From NCBI RefSeq assembly GCF_026898095.1, contig NZ_CP114015.1, positions 3,782,001-3,846,000 of the forward strand: a stretch of 64,000 nucleotides of DNA, read 5' to 3'. The notes under the pieces are model-generated. The model saw only the letters and a program-made list of their open reading frames with translations. It searched no databases and was not told the origin of the DNA. Position numbers and translations under genes: made by a program. This DNA comes from Arthrobacter sp. ATA002 (GTDB taxonomy: Bacteria > Actinomycetota > Actinomycetes > Actinomycetales > Micrococcaceae). This document shows positions 37,556 through 46,056 of this stretch, piece by piece (position 1 is the first letter of the stretch; each line of letters starts with the position of its first letter).

Positions 37556-38197
37556 TCACCGCGGCGGCTGCGGATAGGGCGTGAGCCCCTCTGCCAGCAT
37601 CCGTACGGCCGCCTCAATCCTGCGCCCCCGGGCGGCGGGGGTCCTCACCGCGTGGAGGCGGAGGTAGAGGGCGAAGCGGTTCTGCGCGTTCAAGGCGTCA
37701 TACGTGGCCTGAGCCGCAGGCACGCCCGCTATGGCGGCCAGCAGATCCTCGGGAACCCGGGCGGTTGCTGATCCTGCGTAGGCAGCGGCCCAGCGCCCGT
37801 CCGCCTTTGCCTGTTCGACGGCGGCGCGGCCGGCCTGGTGCATCCTCCCCTCCGCTTCCAACTGCTCAGCGAATCCGACATTCCGCTGGCTCCACATGCT
37901 GCGCGGACGGCGCGGGGTGAACCGCTGGAGGTAACTCTCCCCATCACGGCGGTTGGCCTGCCCGTCAATCCAGCCAAAGCACAGGGCCTCCAGAAGCGCC
38001 CCGTTGTACGACAATCCGGTGACGTTTCCTCCCTTGCGGCCCAGGACCAGCAGTACTCCCGGGGACTGTGCGTGATGGGTTTCCAGCCAGCGCCGCCATG
38101 CTGCCGCGTCCGGGAGCAGCAGTTCCGGCAGGGGTGCCTTCGTCCCTGCACCGGTGGCCGCCGGCTTCTTCGATGTGCTGTCCATGTCCATGTCCAT
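37556..38197 (-). CDS. YdeI/OmpD-associated family protein
   Basis: 213 residues. Landmarks of the family are WRRWLETHHAQSPGVLLVLGRKG, CFGWIDGQANRRD and QRFTPRRPRSMWSQRN. The C-terminal helical domain follows with PEDLLAAI and RFALYLRLHAVRTPAARGRRI. Function is unclear; some relatives are called bacteriocin-protection or DUF1905-type proteins. The start at MDMDMDS contains three closely spaced ATG codons with no clear ribosome site, so the first residue is uncertain by a few codons. It diverges from the Nudix-like gene 109 bases away. Confidence 0.83.
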   Translation of the reverse strand: MDMDMDSTSKKPAATGAGTKAPLPELLLPDAAAWRRWLETHHAQSPGVLLVLGRKGGNVTGLSYNGALLEALCFGWIDGQANRRDGESYLQRFTPRRPRSMWSQRNVGFAEQLEAEGRMHQAGRAAVEQAKADGRWAAAYAGSATARVPEDLLAAIAGVPAAQATYDALNAQNRFALYLRLHAVRTPAARGRRIEAAVRMLAEGLTPYPQPPR

Positions 38198-38306
38198 GAG
38201 GCTATGCCTGCGCAGAGACTGCAGAAAGGGGCGGGCCAGTTCAGCCGAGGGCCAAAGCGCCGCGCGTCGGCTCAATGCGCCCGCCGGATTGCGGTAAAAC
38301 ACTGCT

Positions 38307-38846
38307 ATGAGTGTTCGTACCCCTGACCCTTATCCCGGCTGGCTCTCCGAAGATGACCTGCATGACGCCAGGCAGCGTCTTCCCATGGTCTATGTGGAAG
38401 CGGTGCCGGTCCGGTGTGATCCGCTGGGTTACGTAACCGAAGTAGGCCTGCTGCTGCAGGCTACCGAGGAAGGCAAGATGGTCCGGACCTTTGTCTCCGG
38501 GCGCGTCATGTACCGGGAAACCATCCGGGCCGCCCTGCTGCGCCACCTCGAAAAGGATCTGGGGCCAATGGCCTTTCCGCAGCTGCCGCCGGCACTGACA
38601 CCGTTTACCGTTGCCGAGTATTTCCCGTCGCCCTCCCAATCAGGGCTCACTGATGAACGCCAGCACGCCGTCGCACTGGCCTACCTCATTCCCGTCACCG
38701 GTGAATGCGATCCGCGGCAGGACGCCCTGGAGCTGTCCTGGCTGACACCGGAAGAGGCCCTAAGCCCCGGGATTTACGCCGAGTTTGCCGGCGGCCGGGG
38801 GGACCTCCTGCGGCAGGCGCTCGCATCAGCCAGCTGGGGACGCTAA
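38307..38846 (+). CDS. DUF4916/Nudix-like protein with degenerate Nudix box
   Basis: 179 residues. A Nudix-type fold is suggested by VEAVPVRCDPLGYVTEVGLLLQA, the box-like GRVMYRETIRAALLRHLEKDLG and an EYFPSP segment. In the Nudix box GX5EX7REUXEEXGU the Gly, first Glu, Arg and final Gly are kept. The REUXEE core reads RHLEKD, so the metal-binding Glu pair is lost. It is probably a nucleotide-binding rather than hydrolysing protein. DUF4916 assignment is from memory of the actinobacterial family. Confidence 0.8.
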   Translation: MSVRTPDPYPGWLSEDDLHDARQRLPMVYVEAVPVRCDPLGYVTEVGLLLQATEEGKMVRTFVSGRVMYRETIRAALLRHLEKDLGPMAFPQLPPALTPFTVAEYFPSPSQSGLTDERQHAVALAYLIPVTGECDPRQDALELSWLTPEEALSPGIYAEFAGGRGDLLRQALASASWGR

Positions 38847-38906
38847 GCGCCCGTTACCGCTTCTTTATATACTGGGGGCCGACTGCCCGAGGAGAAGGAA
38901 CCTGCC

Positions 38907-39778
38907 ATGCCAGAGAGCCAGCCGGAATCTTACACATTCCGGGTCAACGCCGAGCTGCTTGCCCCCGGACAGATTCCTGTGCATGAAAGCACCCCGCTGG
39001 CTCCGGTCCGTGACAGCTCGGTGGAGAACGACGACTTCGGCGTGCCCGCCCTCGTCCATCTGGTGCTCGAGGACGGCATGACGCTGCGGCTGGCGTACGG
39101 CTCGTCCGTCCGGGTCCAGGCCCTGCACCCTCCGGCGCGCCCGCGGATGCTGTGCGCACGGTGCCCGCTGAGGAGGAAAATTACGCCGCGGCCGTTGCAG
39201 CCGCTGCCGCCGCACACCCGGATAACAGCCGCGTGCAGGACATTTCCGTCCGGCTGGGCCGTGGCCTGAACGTAAAGTCGGGCAGCAATCTGCGGGATGT
39301 CCGGGACCTTGCCCACACGCTGTATGTGGACCTGGATGACTCCGAAAACGCGCTGCAGGTCTGTAACATCATCACCGGGCTGCCGTTCGACGGAAACTTC
39401 GGCCGGTGGACCTGGATTCAGGGTGCGCTGTCGCTGGCGGCGCACATCACGCACGAGTCCGGAGACGAGGAAACCTCAGCAGCTTATGCGCAGGCAGTCC
39501 GGGCGGGCGACGCCGCGGAAAGCGATCCGCTCAAGGCCAAGCTGGCGGCGGAGATGCTGCAGCGGCAGCTGAACGAACCCAACCTTTACGACCGCGAAAT
39601 CCACCGGTCAGCCGAGGCCGGAGACGGCCACAGCGAACGGGAGTGGCGTGTCCTGCGTCTTGATCAGCTGCTGTATCTGCGGGCCCACGGCGGATCCCAG
39701 ACACTTTCAGAGAGCGAACTGGACCGCCGGATCCGCAACGAACTCATCGCCGTCCGCGGCCTGAACCTGGACCTTTAG
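38907..39778 (+). CDS. Conserved hypothetical protein (frameshifted in this sequence)
   Basis: No family recognised. The N-terminal third (SYTFRVNAELLAPGQ to LRLAYGSSVRVQAL) is a beta-rich module. The remainder is helical with TPR-like features: DVRDLAHTLYVDLDDSENALQVCNII and RWTWIQGALSLAAHITHESGDEETSAAYAQAVRAG. The two parts are in different frames. One C missing in CCC 39140-39142 joins them through PADAVRTVPAEEENYAAAV, giving about 290 residues. AGGAGAAGG precedes the ATG and TATACT lies at 38868-38873 as a possible -10. The stop overlaps the convergent FUSC stop by 4 bases. Confidence 0.68.
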
Positions 39779-40839
39779 GATCCGTCCGCAGCTGCGGACT
39801 GACCCCCGTGCCGGCCCCGTCTTCGCTGGTGCTGGCTGCGGCTTCGCCAGTGCTGGACCAGCACCATGGCCATGCCCACCGATGCGCCAATGACAGTTTC
39901 CACGGCCCGGTCCGAAACCAGCAACAGCGGATTACCGGGATGCGCCAGTTCCGTACTCACCAGGGCCAGCGGCGTGACGACTACCTGGGCGAGGGCGTAC
40001 TGGCGCGCAATGAGCATCTCCGCGCCGAACTGCAGCAGCGCAATCACCACCACCATCTGCCACGGCTCCAGCCCGGGCAGCAGGATGACTGCCGTCAGCA
40101 GCAGGCCGCCGAAAGTACCCAGGATCCGCTGCAGTCCCCGGTGGATCCGGTTGCGGACGGTCAGCCCGACCAACGGCACCGTAGCTGCCACCATGGCCCA
40201 GTAATTATGGCCGATGCCCATGGCCGTGGCGATCGATCCGGCCACCGCGGCCACCAGGGCATACTGTCCGGCGTCGACATAAATGGCCCTGCGCTGGGCC
40301 GGGCTGAAACGCGGCCGCTCCGGCTTTTCCCACGCCGTGCGGTGGCGGCGCAGGAACCAGCCGGAAAGTCCCAGCAGCAGGGCAAAAAGCACGGTTCCGG
40401 CCGCTGCCAGCAGTGCCTGCCAGAGAGGCGGTTGGTTCGGTACTGAGGAAATGGCGGCGTAGGCAAAGATATGGAACAGGGATCCCGCAGGACGGAGCCG
40501 CCAGAATCCCGTCGCCAGAGTACCAAGCCCTGCCACGGCCGTAGTGCCCGCCACGATGTCCCAGGGGCCGGGGTCCAGCCGGGAGGTCAGGGCGCCGGCC
40601 AGGATTACGGCGAGCATCAGCGCAGCGGCCCGCAGCTGATGGCCGAAGCGCTGGCGGTGCGGCTCGTTCCTGCCATAGATGCCCGTGAAGGCGCCAAAAC
40701 TGGCAAAGATAGCCAGGTCAATGCGTCCGAACGCCAGCAGCAGAAGCAGCGGAACTCCGACGCCGAGGCCGCACCGGATCGCCACGTGGTGGTCGTTGTG
40801 GGCGGGAGCGATCCGAAACATCTCACGCAGGTGGTTCAA
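39775..40839 (-). CDS. FUSC-family membrane transporter
   Basis: 354 residues with two bundles of about five membrane helices separated by a basic loop (RRHRTAWEKPERPRFSPAQRRAIYVDAG). This is the FUSC/aromatic acid exporter layout. Landmarks are AIFASFGAFTGIYGRNEPHRQR and the second-half NYWAMVAATVPLVGLTVRNRIHRGLQRILGT. The latter is the FUSC_2 core motif, where a conserved RxxGT segment is typical. It probably exports small aromatic or other organic acids. The tail is Arg/Gln-rich and cytoplasmic. Confidence 0.87.
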   Translation of the reverse strand: MNHLREMFRIAPAHNDHHVAIRCGLGVGVPLLLLLAFGRIDLAIFASFGAFTGIYGRNEPHRQRFGHQLRAAALMLAVILAGALTSRLDPGPWDIVAGTTAVAGLGTLATGFWRLRPAGSLFHIFAYAAISSVPNQPPLWQALLAAAGTVLFALLLGLSGWFLRRHRTAWEKPERPRFSPAQRRAIYVDAGQYALVAAVAGSIATAMGIGHNYWAMVAATVPLVGLTVRNRIHRGLQRILGTFGGLLLTAVILLPGLEPWQMVVVIALLQFGAEMLIARQYALAQVVVTPLALVSTELAHPGNPLLLVSDRAVETVIGASVGMAMVLVQHWRSRSQHQRRRGRHGGQSAAADGS

Positions 40840-40967
40840 GGAATTCCGCTCGGCCTTTCAGGTGCGGTCAGGGACACAGGTGCGGTCGGATACCGCCGCC
40901 AAACCGCCCTGTCCACCGTACTCCCGCCCGTAACCACCACCGGAATAATGTGGTGCGCATCCCACTG

Positions 40968-41043
40968 CCCGGCGGCGTCAGGCACGAAACCCGGCGGCGT
41001 CGGGCACGGAGCCCGGCGGCGTCGGGCACGGAGCCCGGCGGCG
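40968..41043. repeat. 22-bp minisatellite, about 3.5 copies
   Basis: Units at 40968, 40990 and 41012, plus 10 bases of a fourth. They begin CCCGGCGGCGTC. Units 2 and 3 are identical and unit 1 differs at three or four positions. The array ends 36 bases before the tgt start. Confidence 0.92.
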
Positions 41044-41079
41044 CACCTGCTTCCGCGGCCCGTAGGGCAAAATGGAGGA

Positions 41080-42348
41080 GTGTCCTCCTCAACGTTCTCC
41101 TTTGCCCTCGGTAAGCGCCTGCGCGAAACCACTGCCCCAACAGCTACGCAGACGCAGGCCAACGGGGGTGAGTTCCAGGGCCGCACCGGCACGATCACCA
41201 CACCGCACGGAGAGATCGCGACGCCGGCATTCATAGCCGTCGGAACCAAGGCCACCGTGAAGGCCGTGCTGCCCGAGTCCATGGCCGATCTGGGCGCCCA
41301 GGCACTGCTGGCTAATGCCTACCACCTGTATCTGCAGCCGGGTCCGGACGTCCTGGATGCCGCCGGCGGCCTGGGTAAGTTCATGAACTGGTCCGGCCCC
41401 ACCTTCACCGATTCCGGCGGCTTCCAGGTGATGAGCCTGGGTGCCGGTTTCAAAGTCATCAATATGAACGCGGACGGCACCACCCATGCCACCGGGGCGG
41501 ACGACGCCGTCGCACCGGGCAAGGAGCGCCTGGCCCACATTGACGACGACGGCGTGTGGTTCAAGTCCCACCTCAACGGTGACAAGCACCGTTTTACACC
41601 CGAAGTTTCCATGCAGGTCCAGCACCAGATCGGTGCGGACATCATGTTCGCCTTCGATGAGCTGACCACCCTGATGAACTCGCGCGAATATCAGGAAATG
41701 TCCCTGGAACGGACACGCCTTTGGGCCCAGCGCTGCATCACGGAGCATCAGCGGCTCACCGAAGAACGGGTCGGCAAGCCGTATCAGGCGCTGTTCGGGG
41801 TGCTGCAGGGCGCCCAGTACGAAGACCTTCGCCGGAAAGCCTCCCGCGATTTGGGGGCGATGGACTTTGACGGCTTCGGCATCGGCGGCGCGCTGGAAAA
41901 GGAAAACCTCGGAACCATCGTCCGCTGGTGCACCGAGGAACTGCCCGAGGATAAGCCCCGGCACCTGCTCGGCATTTCCGAACCGGATGACATCTTCACC
42001 GCCATTGAAAACGGTGCCGACACCTTCGACTGCGTCTCCCCCACCCGGGTGGCCCGCACGTCAGCGTTCTACACGCCGTACGGGCGGCTGAACCTGTCCA
42101 ATGCCCGGTTCAAGAAGGACTTCAGCCCGCTGGTGGAGGGGTGCGACTGCTATGCCTGCGCTCACTACACCAAGGCCTACATCCACCATCTGTTCCGCGC
42201 CAAGGAAATGGTGGCGGCCACCCTCGTGTCGATCCACAACGAGCGTTTCACCGTAAAACTGGTCGACGACGCCCGCCTGGCCATCGAAGACGGCTCTTTC
42301 TTCGACTTCAAGGCGGACACCCTCGGAAAGTACTACAGCGCCAAGTAG
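41080..42348 (+). CDS. tgt: Queuine/preQ1 tRNA-ribosyltransferase
   Basis: Exchanges G34 of GUN-anticodon tRNAs for a 7-deazaguanine, the key step of queuosine insertion. 422 residues from a GTG. Landmarks are TDSGGFQVMSLG, the substrate loop GVLQGAQYEDLRR near 243, FDGFGIGGALE and the zinc site CDCYACAHYT followed by a distal His. The start codon lies one base after GGAGGA, unusually close. GGAGGA and TCCTCC immediately after the start form an inverted repeat that could sequester it. No queA, queG or queCDE gene is in the window. The nearby YhhQ transporter suggests salvage. Confidence 0.96.
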   Translation: MSSSTFSFALGKRLRETTAPTATQTQANGGEFQGRTGTITTPHGEIATPAFIAVGTKATVKAVLPESMADLGAQALLANAYHLYLQPGPDVLDAAGGLGKFMNWSGPTFTDSGGFQVMSLGAGFKVINMNADGTTHATGADDAVAPGKERLAHIDDDGVWFKSHLNGDKHRFTPEVSMQVQHQIGADIMFAFDELTTLMNSREYQEMSLERTRLWAQRCITEHQRLTEERVGKPYQALFGVLQGAQYEDLRRKASRDLGAMDFDGFGIGGALEKENLGTIVRWCTEELPEDKPRHLLGISEPDDIFTAIENGADTFDCVSPTRVARTSAFYTPYGRLNLSNARFKKDFSPLVEGCDCYACAHYTKAYIHHLFRAKEMVAATLVSIHNERFTVKLVDDARLAIEDGSFFDFKADTLGKYYSAK

Positions 42349-42375
42349 CAGCGGGGCCAGCGCGGCCGCTGGTGG

Positions 42376-42642
42376 TTAGTTCCAGGTGCGGGGCAGCGGC
42401 GGGTTCTGGTCCGGGTCCTGCTCTCCGGTGGGACTCTGGTCGGCCTCCGGCGGATCCTCCGGCCCGCCGGACTCCGGCCCACCTGACTCTGACGCGGAGC
42501 CGCCTTTTCCTGCCTGATCCTTGCCCGCCGATTCCCCGGAAGCCAACGGGCCGGCATGGAAACCCTCGTTGTCCGCCGCTTCCCCGGCGCCTGCTGCTTC
42601 TGCAGCATCCCGTCCGGAGTTCTCCTGACCGCGCTCCTGCAT
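42376..42642 (-). CDS. Small disordered hypothetical protein
   Basis: 88 residues rich in Gly, Glu, Ala, Ser and Pro with no hydrophobic core, so it is intrinsically disordered. It is kept as a real gene because GAGGAGGAACG lies directly before the ATG. It also follows the YhhQ gene on the same strand and has a balanced acidic composition. It ends with the sequence PRTWN 27 bases from the convergent tgt stop. Function unknown. Confidence 0.55.
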   Translation of the reverse strand: MQERGQENSGRDAAEAAGAGEAADNEGFHAGPLASGESAGKDQAGKGGSASESGGPESGGPEDPPEADQSPTGEQDPDQNPPLPRTWN

Positions 42643-42848
42643 CCCGTTCCTCCTCGATCACATCTGCCCGGCTGCGCCGTTTTCCGCATCCCCAACCACG
42701 CCGTTCACGCTTCCCGACCCCGGCGTTGGCCCTTCCGTGCGGCGGTGAATGCGACGCTAGAGCAAAAAGCCCGGACGCAACAGAGCGTCCCGAAAATCAC
42801 CCGCAGCAGGTACCCCGGTGCCGCCGGCATACCCTCAGGCGGCGCGAA

Positions 42849-43589
42849 TTACCCGGTGATCGGAGCCGAAGCGCCGCCGGCACCGTAACTTGGTTCACGC
42901 TTCTTGATCGCCTTGATGACGACGGCGGTCACAGGGACAAACAGGAACTCCACGAGGGTTTTGTACACGAAACCGAAGATCACGTAGTTAATGAACCCGC
43001 CGGCGTCGGTGATCCCGATGACCGGGGCAGCTATGGCGCAGAAGATCAGGGTGTCCGCGAACTCGCCGACACCGGTGGAGGCCATGAGCCTTCCAATCAG
43101 CGCCCGTTCCCGGAACCGTTCCTTCATCTTGACCAGCACCCAGGAGTTGAGGGTCTGGCCGGCCAGGAAGCCCAGCAGGCTGGCCGCCACAATCTGCCAG
43201 ACCGGCCCCAGCGCCAGCTCCAGGGCCGCCTGTTTGGCCTGCCCGTAGTCGTCGTCGAAGCCGGGAAGCGCAATGATGACGGCAAAGCTGAGGGCCGCTC
43301 CGGCGGCAACCGCAAAGCCGGTAAAGATGGCGCGCCGCGCCGCCTTAAAGCCGTACACCTCGCTGATGACATCGCCCAGGATGTAGGCCAGCGGAAAGAG
43401 GAAAAAGCCTCCGTCAGTGACGATGCTGAAATCTCCAAAGATCGGACCGAGCACCACGCCCTTGGTGGCTCCGATGTTGGAGATGACGATGACGACGCAC
43501 ATGAGCGTCAGGATGATGTCGTAATGCGAGCTGCCGCGGGCCGCGAAGGCCAGGGCGAGCGCCGGATCGACGCCGGTGGAGGTGTGCAT
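42849..43589 (-). CDS. yhhQ: Queuosine precursor transporter (YhhQ/VUT family)
   Basis: Inner-membrane importer of preQ0/preQ1 or queuine. 246 residues with six to seven membrane segments. Family landmarks are SNIGATKGVVLG in the second helix region, FPLAYILGDVISEVYGFKAARR and DTLIFCAIA near the C-terminus. The start 43589 gives the usual short N-terminus. It is convergent toward tgt across a small gene. Together they fit queuosine salvage without de novo synthesis. The 270 bases upstream contain a 20-base perfect palindrome shared with the divergent TetR gene, which may control this transporter. Confidence 0.9.
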   Translation of the reverse strand: MHTSTGVDPALALAFAARGSSHYDIILTLMCVVIVISNIGATKGVVLGPIFGDFSIVTDGGFFLFPLAYILGDVISEVYGFKAARRAIFTGFAVAAGAALSFAVIIALPGFDDDYGQAKQAALELALGPVWQIVAASLLGFLAGQTLNSWVLVKMKERFRERALIGRLMASTGVGEFADTLIFCAIAAPVIGITDAGGFINYVIFGFVYKTLVEFLFVPVTAVVIKAIKKREPSYGAGGASAPITG

Positions 43590-43745
43590 GGGAATTCCGT
43601 TTCGTAGTGGTTCGCCGGGGCTTTCGCCGGCTGTATTAGCACTGTGCCCGCTGCACCGGGCGGCCCTGCCGGGGGCCGCCGTCAATTCTGCCACGTTCCG
43701 GCCGGCAGCATGCGTGTGGTCACCGGCACCAACACTCATTGAACC

Positions 43746-43765
43746 TTTTTGAACGCGTTCAAAAA
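43746..43765. promoter_or_regulatory. 20-bp perfect palindrome, probable TetR operator
   Basis: TTTTTGAACG/CGTTCAAAAA is a perfect inverted repeat without spacer. It is 98 bases before the TetR-family ATG and 157 bases before the divergent yhhQ start. The length, symmetry and AT-rich ends are typical of TetR-family operators, so autoregulation is likely and control of yhhQ is possible. Confidence 0.7.
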
Positions 43766-43862
43766 GATGATGTACTGACAGGCGTGCCGGGCCGCTGCGG
43801 GCAGATGCAGGACGCTTGACCGCGGACTGAACCCGGCCGATAACTGAAATCAAGGAGCGTTG

Positions 43863-44533
43863 ATGGCCGCCACGGTCAAGAGTGAACAGACCCGGCGGCA
43901 GCTGATCGAGTCGGCGCTCTCCCTTTTCCGCACGCAGGGGTACGCCAAAACCACCATGCGGAGCATTGCTGAAGCCGCAGGAGTGTCAGTGGGCAACGCC
44001 TACTACTACTTCCGGTCCAAGGATGAGCTCGTAGCGGAGCTGTACCGGAGCCTCGAGGATGAACACCGCAGCCGCAGCCTGCCGCTGCTGCGCGAGGGCA
44101 CAACCTGGGTGAACACCTGAGGCTTATCCTGCTGGCGCACCTGGACATCCTGGAGCCCTACCATGACTTTGGCGGCCAGTTCCTGCGGCTGGCCATGCCG
44201 CCGTCGCCGGCTCCCGAACGCCGCGGCCACCGCGGCGCGGCTGATGCGGGAATCGGACGGGCGAAATCGATCGCATTGTTCCGGCAGGCGGTCACGGTTT
44301 CCCGTCCGCAGCCGCCCCTGGCAATCCGCGACGACCTGCCCGAACTGCTGTGGCTGGTCCATATGGGTATTACCCTGTTCTGGATCTACGACCGCTCCCC
44401 GGGGCAGCGCCGGTCCCGCAGGCTCGCACACAGTGTCGCTCCCCTGACGGCAAAGCTCGTCATCCTCTCCCGCCTGCCCGTGGTGCGCAATATCGTGGAA
44501 GATGTTGTCCACTTATTCCAGGAGCCCGACGCG
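43863..44533 (+). CDS. TetR-family transcriptional regulator (frameshifted in this sequence)
   Basis: The N-terminal helix-turn-helix is complete: LIESALSLFRTQGYAKTTMRSIAEAAGVSVGNAYYYF with recognition helix near 38-50. The frame then breaks at GGG 44096-44098. Adding one G gives LPLLREGHNLGEHLRLILLAHLDI and EPYHDFGGQFLRLAMPP. This is the ligand domain of a common actinobacterial TetR type. It continues to NIVEDVVHLFQEPDA. AAGGAGCG precedes the ATG. No stop separates it from the following membrane domain, so the end given here is inferred from family length. A segment around PAPERRGHRGAADAGIG looks unusual and may hide another small error. Confidence 0.8.
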
Positions 44534-44992
44534 ATGACTGACCAGGCCGACGACGAGGTCGCACCTTCCGCGCCGGCTGCAGCGAACAGCGCTCCCGGCA
44601 GTCCGCGGGTGCTTCCCGGACCGCTGGCTTCGGCCCTTGGATACCTCGTCGCATGCCTCGTCCTCGCCTCGATCGCTACCCTGGCCGTGGGCTGGGGCAC
44701 GGCGCGGGATTTCTGGGGATACGCGTGGACCGTCATCGTCGCGGCATTCTATGCCGCCGGACTGGGGCTGTTTACCGCCCTGCCGGTGGCCCTGCTCCTT
44801 GGCTGGTCACTGCGCCGCGTGTTGAACCAGGGGGTCCATGTCCTGGCCTTCTTCCTCGTGCCGACGCTGCTCGCATGGCTGATCATCGGGCTCAGCGTGC
44901 AGTCGGTGACCGTGCCGCTGCTCATGGCTGCGGCCATCGGCCTGTCCATGGCCGCCGGACGCGCCGCTATCTGGCGGCTCGCGCGCGCCTAA
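44534..44992 (+). CDS. Four-helix hypothetical membrane protein, in frame with the TetR gene
   Basis: Starting at an internal ATG (MTDQADDEVAPSAP), an acidic 30-residue leader is followed by four membrane segments. They begin at PLASALGYLVACLVLASIATLAVGW and end near RAAIWRLARA. About 152 residues and no known family. In the sequence as given it is the C-terminal part of one reading frame with the TetR regulator. It is either a true fusion or a separate gene whose upstream stop is hidden by an indel. Many TetR genes overlap the next gene by an ATGA, and an ATGA occurs exactly here. Confidence 0.6.
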   Translation: MTDQADDEVAPSAPAAANSAPGSPRVLPGPLASALGYLVACLVLASIATLAVGWGTARDFWGYAWTVIVAAFYAAGLGLFTALPVALLLGWSLRRVLNQGVHVLAFFLVPTLLAWLIIGLSVQSVTVPLLMAAAIGLSMAAGRAAIWRLARA

Positions 44993-45093
44993 CAGCAGAG
45001 CAGCCTCCGGCACTGTGACGTCCCCATGTACAGGGCGGGGCCGTGTCACCGCACCGGTGGCACCGGTGCGCACTTTGGGTGGAAGATGGAGAC

Positions 45094-45939
45094 ATGTCTG
45101 CTAACACACACTCCGCCGGAACTGCTGCTCCGGCCGTCACCCTTACTATCGCCGGTTCCGAAGCTACCGGCGGGGCCGGCGCCCAGGCTGACCTGAAAAC
45201 GTTCCAGGAATTGGGGACCTATGGGATCGCCGCGCTGACGTGCATCGTCTCATTCGATCCGAAGGACAACTGGAACCACCGGTTCGTTCCCGTCGAAGCC
45301 GGGGTGATCAGTGATCAGCTCGAAGCAATCCAGACCGCCTACGATCTGACGACCGTCAAGCTGGGCATGCTCGGAACGCCCGCCACCATCGACACCGTGG
45401 CCAAGGCACTCCAGAGCCAGGAATGGACCAATATCATCCTGGACCCGGTCCTGATCTGCAAGGGCCAGGAACCCGGCGCAGCGCTGGACACCGACCAGGC
45501 GCTGAAGGCCCAGATCCTTCCGCTGGCCACCTTTGTCACCCCGAACCATTTTGAGTCCATGTCCCTGTCGGGCATGGATGCCATCGAGAGCGTGGAGGAC
45601 CTGCAGGAAGCCGCACGCCGCATCCATGAAGCCTCCGGGGCAGTGGTGCTTGCCAAGGGCGGAGTACGCCTTGAAGGCGAGGACGCCGTGGACGTGTTCT
45701 ACGACGGCGAAACCATGGAGGTCCTCCGGGCACCCAAGGTGGGCGACGTTGCAGTCAGCGGTGCCGGCTGCACCCTTGCCGCGGCAATTACCGCGGAACT
45801 CGCGAAGGGCTCCACACCTCTGGCCGCCGCCAAGACCGCCAAGGCCTTCGTGACCGAAGGCATCCGCAACCGGGTGTCCTCCCACACCCCGTTCGACGCC
45901 CTGTGGCAGGGCAACGCCGGCGCCGGCCCCGCCCTCTAG
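45094..45939 (+). CDS. pdxK: Pyridoxal/pyridoxamine kinase (ThiD-like ribokinase superfamily)
   Basis: ATP-dependent kinase of vitamin B6 vitamers, or of hydroxymethylpyrimidine. 281 residues. The N-terminal TIAGSEATGGAGAQADLKTF is the ThiD/PdxK substrate region. ValLysGlyGly-type AKGG and the anion-hole motif VSGAGCTLAAAI are near 228. NPDPVLICK-like LDPVLICKGQ lies near 130. The GDVAVSGAGCT arrangement is typical of bacterial PdxK of the ThiD branch rather than PdxY. GGAAGATGGAG precedes the ATG. The exact vitamer cannot be told from the sequence alone. Confidence 0.87.
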   Translation: MSANTHSAGTAAPAVTLTIAGSEATGGAGAQADLKTFQELGTYGIAALTCIVSFDPKDNWNHRFVPVEAGVISDQLEAIQTAYDLTTVKLGMLGTPATIDTVAKALQSQEWTNIILDPVLICKGQEPGAALDTDQALKAQILPLATFVTPNHFESMSLSGMDAIESVEDLQEAARRIHEASGAVVLAKGGVRLEGEDAVDVFYDGETMEVLRAPKVGDVAVSGAGCTLAAAITAELAKGSTPLAAAKTAKAFVTEGIRNRVSSHTPFDALWQGNAGAGPAL

Positions 45940-46056
45940 GCACGGGGGCCGCCCGCCGCCGGGGTAACCGGCGTGCGGGCGGATCGGCAGCCCACCGTGC
46001 GGGCCTGCAGGTGCGGGCCGGTAGCCGGGCGGCTCCGGCAGCGCGTGAGCGGTCCC

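Noticed and set aside
42308..42661. Alternative minus-strand frames overlapping the small gene at 42376-42642
   Set aside because: They lack the strong GAGGAGGAACG ribosome site and overlap the tgt 3' end.
43590..43745. preQ1 riboswitch upstream of yhhQ
   Set aside because: I looked for a short pseudoknot-type aptamer with an A-rich tail on the minus strand and saw none; the leader is GC-rich with only ordinary stems.
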